Source of the DNA: Hyparrhenia diplandra
Lineage: Eukaryota; Streptophyta; Magnoliopsida; Poales; Poaceae
Assembly (NCBI GenBank): GCA_015847255.1
Contig: JADLZK010010191.1
Coordinates: forward strand, 62,001 to 126,000
Reading direction: 5' to 3'
Length of the DNA stretch: 64,000 nt
Position numbers and translations under genes: made by a program. The notes under the pieces are model-generated. The model had not been told where the DNA came from, searched no databases, and saw nothing but the letters and a program-made list of their open reading frames with translations. This document shows, in pieces, positions 55,888 to 64,000 of the stretch; the first letter of the stretch is position 1, and each line of letters begins with the position of its first letter.

Positions 55888-58800
55888 ATGAGTGTGAGTG
55901 TGCTGGCGGGGCCGCTGGCAAGCCTCGTTCCCAAGCTTGCCAAGCTGCTCCATGGTGAGTACAAGCTCCAGAAGGCCGTCAGGAAGCAAGTGGAGTGGCT
56001 CCACAGCGAGCTGGAGAGCATCTATGCCTTCCTCGGAGAGGTCGCGGAGGTGCCATGGGATCGGCTCAACGGGCAAGTCAAGGTGTGGGTACGAGAGGTG
56101 AGGGAGGCATCCTATGACATGGAGGATCTCCTTGACACCTACCTCGTGTGCGTCGATGGCGGTGAGCCTACTGACCCGAGCAGGGTCAAGCGAGCCATGA
56201 AGAAGATGGGGAAAGTCCTCACCAAGGCCAAGGCTCGGCGCAGTATTGCTGGTGCCATCGAAGATATGAAGAAGCATCTCGAGGAGATAGCTCAGAGACG
56301 TCAGAAGTACAAACTTGATGAGATTATTGTGTCCAAGCCTGTTAGAGCGACGACTACTATTGATCCTCACCTTACTGCTATGTGCAAACATTTGACACAG
56401 CTTATTGGCGTCGACAACTCAAGGGACCAAGTCATATCTATGCTGAATCCATCCCAACCAAATGATGAGGCGTCCGACAAGATCACCAAGAAGGTTTCTA
56501 TTGTAGGAGTTGGGGGACTGGGCAAAACCACTCTTGCCAGAGTGGTGTATGACAACCTAAAATCGCAGTATAACTGTGCGGCTTTTGTCTCAGTTGGACG
56601 GGATCTTGAGTTGGTAAAAGTTTTCAAGGACATCCTCTATGATCTTGACCCGGAAAAGTATAAGATCATTCATAGCACTGCAATAAGGGAGAAGCACCTA
56701 ATTGGTGAAATCCAAAAGTACCTGGAGAACAAGAGGTACACATCAGCCACCCGATATTGATTTTAACTAGCTAGTGCCGTTCATGTAGTCCTTCATTTTG
56801 GGTTTAGCTAGCTGGTTTTCACTTTCTTGTACATACATTCTATTCTTCTAATACAAAGATATGCACACTCGTGCGTATTCACGAAAAGAAACTAGCTAGT
56901 GCCGTGTAAGATGTTCTTCCACCACACAGTCGATAGTTGGTACTGCTACTTTTCACCATGCTGTGGGTTATAGTAAAATATATTAACCCCATATCCTCTA
57001 TGCCAGATTGCTTCTAGAGATGGATTTTCTCCACTCGACACATATAAGAAAATTTTCATTAGTGGACAGCATTTTGCTAGTCTTTTAGAATGTCGAAAAA
57101 ATGTATTCACGCCATGTATAAAAGGGCAATGCACTATAATGTATTTATTAATTGACCATAGATTTTCATAATATATATTTTCTTTGTGAAACCATAAATT
57201 TTATTGAAAAGACTGTTTTAGCGCCAGGCTACCAGCTTCTGTTGCAATATGCCCTTGTGTACGTAATCAGTTCTCTCTATATATAATAATGTGGTCTTAA
57301 ATATATATGAAGCTTTTTAAATTGGCCCTTTGTGTGCAGTTTCCATAAGTATTCCAAAAGTTGTAGAGTTAATTGTTTCCGCTCTTCAATACAGTGTCGA
57401 TTGTTAGCGCTCAAGATTTTTAAACATCAACACATAGTTTCTTTTTATTAGCGTGATCATGTGTTTGATGTGTCATGCCAAATTTTTTAATCTTAGTAAA
57501 TTTCAGGCTTCTGCAGAAGCTGCAAACATTACTAACCAATGGTTCTTGAACTTTCATGTGGATAGGTATTTTATAGTTATTGATGATGTATGGGATGTGC
57601 ACACTTGGCAAGCAATAGAGCTGTCACTTGTTGAGAATAATTGTGGAAGTATAGTAATCACAACTACACGTAAGTTTGATGTGGCCAATGAAGCTGGTGA
57701 TGTTTACAAGCTAAAACCACTTTTCGATGACGACTCTATGAGGTTATTCTATACAAGGATATTTGGTGTAGAGGGGAAGTACCATGATAACCAACCAGAA
57801 GATGTCATCAAGAAAATTCTAAAGAAATGTGGAGGTATACCATTAGCAATCATGACAATGGCAAGTTTGATGGCTGGTAAACAACAAGTATGAATGGTCG
57901 AGGTCTTGAACTCTATTGGTTTTGGATCCAAGGGCAATAGGGAAGCCGAAGACACTATGACAATACTTTCATATAGCTATTATGATCTGCCTCCACATTT
58001 GAGGACATGCTTACTATATCTAAATGCATATCCAGAAGACTATCTGATCGGCAAGGATTCTTTGATATGGAAGTGGGTAGGTGAAGGATTTATTGATGGG
58101 AAACAAGGTACAAGATCATTTGAGCTCGGAGAAAGATACTTCAATGATCTCATTAATAGAAGCTTGATCCAGCGGTGGAGAAGGACTGGGATGGAGTAGT
58201 ATCAATATGTCATGTTCATGATATGGTTCTTGATCTGATGCGTAAGCTTGCATCTGAAGAAAACTTCACTGCTATATTAGGTTACAATATTGAAGGAACA
58301 CCTGCACTAAGCAATGCTCGTCGGTTAGTCCACCAAAATGGAATAGATGAACACATTAATTCTGAAGCAATGGTGACTGGGATGCCAAAAGTGAGGTCAT
58401 ATACTACATTCAAGTGTGTTATTGATATCCAGGACTGGTTTTTGAGATTTAAACTTTTGCGCATGCTCGACATAGCAGTAAACTGCCACCTTGAGCATCT
58501 TGGTGATTTACTTCACTTGAGATATCTTCGGATAGTATATCAAGGCAGTGATGATATTGAGCTGCCGAAACAAATAGGGAATCTTAAATTACTGCAAACA
58601 CTTGATGTGAACAGAACGTTGCCAGCAAGCATTGTGCACCTAACAGATCTTGTCCAGCTATATGCTTGGAACAAGGTACCGGATGGGATTTGTAAGTTGG
58701 TTTCCCTGGAGGAGTTCAGACTAATAAATGGTTGGATTGATAATCCCAAGAGATTTGTTAAGGAGCTAGGCAGCCTGCGAGAACTGAGGCGGCTCGAATT

Positions 58801-59823
58801 TACCACTAATGGGTTGGATGAGAGCATGCAGGTAGAATTTGTGGACTCTCTAAGGAATTTGCAAAAGATCCAGTATATAAGAATGGACGGTCATGCTTGG
58901 GACGCAGATACAGCAATGTGGGAAGCAGTAGGCTTTGTGCTCCCACGACCTCTCCGATACTTGAATTGGGGTCTTGTTAAATTTTCTAAATTCCCGTCAT
59001 GCATTAATCCCTCACGTCTTCCCAACCTGTCCCAGTTGAGACTAGCGGTAACTACTATGGATGAGCAGGACCTGAACCTCCTTGCTAGGCTGCCAGCACT
59101 CTGTTATCTTTATCTTGAAACACGTTCCACTGTAACAGCGTGTAATATTAATGCCAGTGATGGCTCCTGCTTCCAGAAGTTGAGGTACTTCGAGGTCAAT
59201 AAAATGGTCTACTTTGAGCATCCCAATGAGGAGGACACTAGGATTTCATTGCACATATGGAATGCAAAAGATGATATGCCCTTTGCCTCTAGAAAAAGCA
59301 ATGACTGCAGAAAAATTGTACCCTCCAGCGTGATGCCAAATCTTGAAGTGCTTCAGTTTAATGTCCCTTTGTGGGCCTTAAAAGATAACAACGGTGACTG
59401 TGGGAATATTGGCTTGGAGTACCTGCCTTCCCTTCAAGTACTCAAAGGATCGATCAACTGTGCACGCATGACTGTTGCGGAGAGTGATGCTGCGTTGGCT
59501 GCGCTGAGAAACGCATGCAAGCTCCATCCCAACCATCCGACGCTTCATATGTATAAGATTAATGAGGTACGGCGGGTATTTTGTACTGGATCCGATCACA
59601 TTAACATCTCTTTATTTACTCCTGTTTTCTTTTTTTAGCATGACTACAATATTTTTTTTTCTGTCTTACTCAATTAATGGTTTGTTTAATCTGGATTTCC
59701 AACCACCAGAGAAATATGGTGTCCACACACGACAAAGAAGAAGAGAAGCAGCGGGAGGAGGAGGAGGTGACCTTGCAGACTTCTGATACTGATTTGGGCA
59801 AACTAAGCCCAGCAAGTTCTTAA
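55888..59823 (+). CDS. NLR-D: CC-NB-LRR immune receptor, best preserved copy (two lesions)
   Basis: Exon 1 is 55888-56735, exon 2 is 57566-59566 and exon 3 is 59710-59823, about 988 codons, all GT-AG. Exon 1 is fully open: Rx-type coiled coil (MSVSVLAGPLASLVPKLAKL, EASYDMEDLLDTYLV) and P-loop GVGGLGKTTLARVVYD. Exon 2 begins at kinase-2 YFIVIDDVWDV, then CGSIVITTTRKFDVA (RNBS-B), CGGIPLAIMTMASLMAG (GLPL region), CLLYLNAYPEDY (RNBS-D), CHVHDMVLDLM (VHD for MHD) and an LRR domain of about 400 residues. Exon 3 encodes RNMVSTHDKEEEKQREEEE and a tail ending DLGKLSPASS. Lesions: an in-frame TGA at 57891-57893 inside a locally shifted stretch, and one missing G near 58172 compared with NLR-C. A further 18-bp in-frame deletion lies near 58481. 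A cytoplasmic pathogen sensor by family. RGA5/Pik-2-like is the nearest group I recognise. No integrated decoy domain is seen. Confidence 0.85.
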
Positions 59824-60598
59824 ACAGATCCAGATTTGGATCCAGACCATGCCTGCATACAATGTACGTACTCTCTCCATTCCGACTTCTGTCATAGACG
59901 GGTTACAGCTCTTTGCAGATTGCCGACTTTGCAGATTTTTAAAATCTGATAACCACATTTGCATCAAACAAATAACATTGTGATTCCTGTCAATATAGAA
60001 TAATCTAAGAAACAGTACTATCACAGCACCGTTGCCTTTCTCCATTAAGCAAAGTGTGTGTTACTTCTAAGTGCCAGTGGCTGCACCCACTCTGTTTCTG
60101 GCTACGGTACCAGTCGATACTCTGTTTTCCAGTCTCCTATCTTGATATAATATGTAATGTGAAGGTTGGTTCCTTCGTTTGCTTTATAAACAAGTCGCTT
60201 GTTTAATCTGTCACTTGAGATTATATAAAATGTCCTTCTATGATTATTCAGTAGGAAGTAACCACTTTAATTGGTCATTTCTCATTTGACAATATATTCC
60301 TGACACACACTCTTTCCATGTACTCTTTCCATGTCGTCTCCTGTCATGATGCGGTAGCTGCTTTTGCAGTTCTAGTATTAGTATTGCGGACTCCACAGAT
60401 TTTGAAAATCTCTAAACTTAACTTCCATCAGAACATTGTGATTCGTGGCAAAACATAGAATAATCAAAGGAACATTGCCGTCATAGCACTGTCCCCTTAC
60501 CATATTGCAAATCCAAGCATGTGGACATATATGTCGATGTATATATAAATTATTGTATTTTTAGCAATCATCAAGCTATCGAACGTATTTTAGAAGAT
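59824..60598. repeat. NLR 3'-flank module downstream of NLR-D, truncated
   Basis: Contains CACTCTGTTTCTGGC, GATACTCTGTTTTCC, CTCCTATCTTGATATAATATG and the TATGATTATTCAGTAGGAAG phrase, then stops being recognisable before the CTCTCGCAG part and runs into the LTR at 60599. Confidence 0.55.
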
Positions 60599-61156
60599 TG
60601 TCATGTCCCAAGAAATAGGGCCAGAAGGATAGGCCCGCCCGGGCGAGAGAGGGCCGCCCGCCCCCGCTCGCGCGCGCCCTCCCCTCCTCCTCCCCCTCCC
60701 TTCCGCGGATTCTTCGGCAATTAATTCGGGAATAAAGGAAGAAATTATCTAGGATTATCTTTAGGCGTTTTTGGTGTGCAAGGGGATATTCCTATCTATA
60801 AAGGAGACCCTTATTAGGAAAATAAATAGGACATGCTTGTAAAAGATATTCCAATCTATAAGGAAACCTTTAGAGAGATTGCTTGAGATACAAGTCCCAC
60901 TAGCCGGGCTATATAAGTAAGGGTCTCAGAATCTTTCGGGGCAACAAGCAAATAAAGAAATTTATCCCAATATCCCTGCTCCTCCTCCTCACACGCCACC
61001 CCCCCCCGCCTTTGCCGCCGCCCGCGCCGCCGGGCCGCGCCCGCACCACCACCACCCGGCGCGCGCCACGCCGCCCCTCGCCGCCATCGCCTCCCCCTCC
61101 TCCTCCCACCGCCGTTCTCGTGTCGGTTCCGGCCCTAATCTAGCCGGGTTCTAACA
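60599..61156 (+). mobile_element. Ty3-Gypsy 5' LTR with primer-binding site
   Basis: Begins TGTCATGTCCC and ends GGGTTCTAACA. A TATA box (TATATAAG) lies at 60910. Three bases after the LTR, TGGTATCC at 61160 resembles the methionine-initiator primer-binding site TGGTATCAGAGC used by many plant Gypsy elements. Related in sequence to the solo LTR at 11602-12321. The pentamer before the LTR is AAGAT. The 3' LTR is outside or missing. Confidence 0.75.
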
Positions 61157-61194
61157 GGCTGGTATCCGAAGACCACTACGATCCACCCACCACC

Positions 61195-62850
61195 ATGGAC
61201 AGCAAGTCGAAGAAGATGCTAAAGAACTTGGGGGAACGGTTCATTAAATTCGACAAGCCGGGATGGACACGATCGAGAATAAAATTTCTATCCTCTCGGT
61301 GACGATCCAGCAGCGATTAAGCACCGTCAACAACTCAGGAAGCCGATCTTGAAATGAAGACGCTGTTGAGACGACAGCCCGCGACTTCATCAAGAAGCGG
61401 AATGATGGCAAGCGAGAACCCAGGGCGATCACGTCACCGCGACCTGATCCGGAGAACCCGATGAATGGCTACCCGGGACCGAAACCCGGGCGGCGGGGCA
61501 CCACCACTAGGGGCGCGTGCGCCGCCCGCCCGCCCGCCCGACCGACACCTTCCACAAGCTGTCCTTCCCCACGTATGATGGCAAGGAGGATCCTCTCCCA
61601 TGGATCAACCATTTGCGAGCAATTCTTCGAGGGGGACAAGGTACGCCAGAAATAGAACAAGTCCGGTATGCCTCTTACCATCTCACAGGAGGAGCATAGC
61701 AATGATATATGAGGCTGTCCCGGGAGAAACCGGTGGAAGATTGGGCAAGCTTCGCCCAAGTATGTCAACGGCGCCGGCCCGGTGAACGGCGCAATCCGGT
61801 GGCGAAATGGCATCGCTGAGTACACGGAGCAGTTCTGGCGCCACGTGGCACGCGTGCAGCAACCTCGACGACAAGCGGCAGGTGAACATCTACACAGCCG
61901 GATTGGGCGCACCGCTCAAGACGGACGCCGAGATGCAAGATCCCAAGGACATGGAGGCTGCCATGTCTCTCGCCCGAGGCGTCTGGCGACGCCTTGCCAT
62001 CCCTCTACATGCCGGCCAGGGCAAAAAGCCGGGTGCCCGCGCTGTGGCCTGGCTGGCCGCCCCCAGGCGCCCACCTCGTTGGCCACATCCGCAACGTCAT
62101 AGCCGTTCAAGCGGTTGACACCGGAGGAGATGACGGAGTGACGCAAAGGCTGGCCTCTCGCTTCAACTATGACGAGCCGTTTACACGGGGTCACAAGTGC
62201 AAGCACCTCTTCGACATCACAATCTTCAACGACTACACCGACGACTCGACGAACGTCCCACTTGCGGACGTCAAAGAGGAGCCAGCTGATCTGAAGGTCC
62301 TCTTCGGGGACCCCGACTCCCCGGTACGTGGTGCTCATTCTCTATACCTCGTTGGTATGATCTCAGGCATGGGCGTCAACATCATCATAGACTCGAAGCA
62401 ACGCACAACTACATCGACCCTCGTGTGGTGACCACGGCAGGCCTCCGGACTCAGCCAGTGCGTGTGCTGATCACCACTGGCACCGGGGGCCACGTCAACA
62501 TGCCGGGCTGCCACCCTCGATGTACCACTACGCCTCGACGCCCGGCGCAGCCGACATCGACGCATACGCGTCATGCCACCGGGCAACGGTCAACGTCATC
62601 CTTGGCATGCCTTGGCCGGGCAGGCTTGGGACGAGTCACGTGGGACTTCGTGACCCACGAGCTACAGTACTACCGCGACGGCCGCCCGGCGAGCACGTTC
62701 ACGTCGGCTCCACCGCCCCGGGGCGCACCACCTGGGCCTTCTCGGTCGGGCATCTTCGCCGGCGTCCGGACACTTCCCTCTCGGCTTGGGAAACATTCAA
62801 GGCATGCGACTGCCTTGGACCTCTACGACACGTCTCATCGGGTGTAACAG
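61195..62850 (+). pseudogene. Gypsy gag-protease region, frameshifted
   Basis: The ATG at 61195 starts MDSKSKKMLKNLGERFIKFD, followed by frame changes. The capsid-like part is seen as KLSFPTYDGKEDPLPWINH and IEQVRYASYHLTGGA across shifted frames at 61.55-61.70 kb. A zinc-knuckle position reads RFNYDEPFTRGHKCKH, so the first two cysteines of the CX2CX4HX4C pattern are replaced by Arg and Tyr. The retropepsin start (MGVNIIIDS, then THNYID in a shifted frame) is broken at the active-site DSG. VILGMPW and TWDFVTHELQYYRDGRP follow before homology ends near 62.85 kb. No reverse transcriptase is visible. Confidence 0.75.
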
Positions 62851-64000
62851 AACCTCCTAATTACTGGGCCCACATGCACTTATCATCGTCATTAAGACCT
62901 CTGATCATTATGCACGAGTTCCCAATAATCTAGAAAGTGCTATTAATCTTCGAACAGGATCTCATTAACAAGTCACTCCAGTATTACAACACTTTATTCA
63001 AATACATCGAGTACGGAAGGATTACATAACCATAAGTTTACAAACCATTTGTTTAAATACTCAAACTTAAGTATTATTATTACAATCCCGATATTATTAT
63101 TGGAGTAACTTTATACATATAAACACCGACAACCCTGCCCGAGGGTTCACTCTACTCGTCCTCTTCTTCCTGGTACACCGTCATGCAGTAGGGACCAAAA
63201 CAAGCCTGCTCATGAACAGTTCCTACAACAAGGGTCAAAGAACCCTGAGTACTGGGGTACTCAACAAGACTTACCCGACTAAAGAAAGCAGGAGAAGACA
63301 CGGGAATGCTTTGGTCTTAGGAGTCAAGGTAAGGCTTTAGCAAGAATCAAGAAACTCTTTTGCGTAAAAGCTTACTATAAGTGAATCCTTACTTTCAATA
63401 TTTTTATTTCAGATTAGTAACTCATAATATCTAGATTATCCTATTCTAGAACAATCATAATCTCATAGTCTTATATTCCAACTCTCTCTTTTCTCAAAAC
63501 CATAATCCATCATTTACTACGATGAATGGGCAGAAGAACGGGTCTCCATAACCGAGAAGCAACGGCGATTCATGAACCGATTATACCCATAAGAAGCTTC
63601 TACAAAAATTTTCAGAATTTAAGGAGCTATTTTCAAATTTCTATGAATTTTCAAAGAATCAGCACTATTTAAAACAAAGGAAATTAGATAAATCAATTTT
63701 CAAAAGAAAACAGATCTTCGGGCCGATTCCAGCCCGTTATCCCGCGCGACCCAACACTGTTGGCCCAAACTGCCGCTACTGATAGCAGGCCGGCCCAACC
63801 GACCCATCGCCGCCGACCGCTGGCGGCGCCCGGCGGTTGACCGGCGAAGAACTCGCCGGCGGCGGACTCCTCGGCGACGCGACTCGACCCCACGCGACCC
63901 CCACGACCGCGCGACACGCCGACGCCCAAAAACCCGACACCTAGGGCACGGGGCATGACCACCGGCGGCCATGGCGGCACGGGCGGCGCGGCTAAGCGGC
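62851..64000. mobile_element. Repeat DNA at the right edge, probable second LTR-type element
   Basis: Starts near TGTAACAGAACCTCC and contains AGTACTGGGGTACTCAACAA and GACTTACCCGAC, phrases I associate with grass Gypsy-type repeats read in reverse. 63.40-63.70 kb is AT-rich. 63.71-64.0 kb is GC-rich with open frames on the minus strand that reflect composition. Borders, family and orientation are not settled. Confidence 0.3.

Noticed and set aside
63693..63980. Two long minus-strand open frames at the right edge
   Set aside because: Both are open over the same GC-rich stretch in different frames and no family features are visible; composition explains them.
1..64000. tRNA, rRNA or microRNA genes
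   Set aside because: I saw no cloverleaf with A and B boxes, no rRNA segment and no convincing pre-miRNA hairpin by eye. The MITE hairpins could be mistaken for miRNA precursors.

Overview
This is plant nuclear DNA, almost certainly from a grass. The evidence is nested transposons, GT-AG spliced genes, CACTA, Copia, Gypsy and Helitron remnants of grass type, Stowaway and Tourist MITEs, and a cluster of CC-NB-LRR (NLR) immune-receptor genes of the grass RGA5/Pik-2-like kind. I cannot name the species.

Layout. 1-6.8 kb holds decayed CACTA (En/Spm) DNA read on the minus strand: a Transposase_24-like part at 1-947 and a TNPD-like part at about 4.0-6.8 kb. 6.8-7.1 kb is a Helitron 5' end. 7.1-10.9 kb carries three diverged copies of a non-coding module that elsewhere follows each NLR gene. 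11.6-15.4 kb contains a solo Gypsy-type LTR and a second LTR element, both with 5-bp target duplications. NLR-A lies at 15.9-19.8 kb and the 5'-truncated NLR-B at 23.0-24.6 kb, each followed by the 3' module. A Copia-like LTR occupies 26.8-29.1 kb and a Helitron 29.6-33.2 kb. NLR-C lies at 34.5-38.4 kb. A second Helitron with a RepHel helicase remnant (39.3-42.9 kb) splits the 3' module of NLR-C. A 13-exon minus-strand gene spans 45.5-52.3 kb. NLR-D, the best preserved receptor, lies at 55.9-59.8 kb. A Gypsy LTR with gag-protease fragments and a further repeat close the window.

The two gene systems. The NLRs share one architecture: exon 1 encodes CC plus P-loop, an intron follows, exon 2 runs from the kinase-2 motif through the LRRs, and a short exon 3 encodes an acidic tail. 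All four carry small lesions. NLR-C and NLR-D are so alike, introns included, that they are recent duplicates, and a vestigial second NLR head lies directly upstream of each. The 45.5-52.3 kb gene joins an N-terminal helical bundle (resembling the MCA/ARPK or HeLo type), a major-sperm-protein (VAP-like) domain and a beta'-COP-like WD40 propeller. I know of no characterised function for that combination, and it is the most interesting item here. Several of its lesions, like those of NLR-D, are one-base indels at or near short homopolymers, so assembly error must be separated from real decay.

The duplicated layout also supplies paralogous empty sites for three insertions (two Helitrons and one solo LTR), so their boundaries can be fixed from the window alone.
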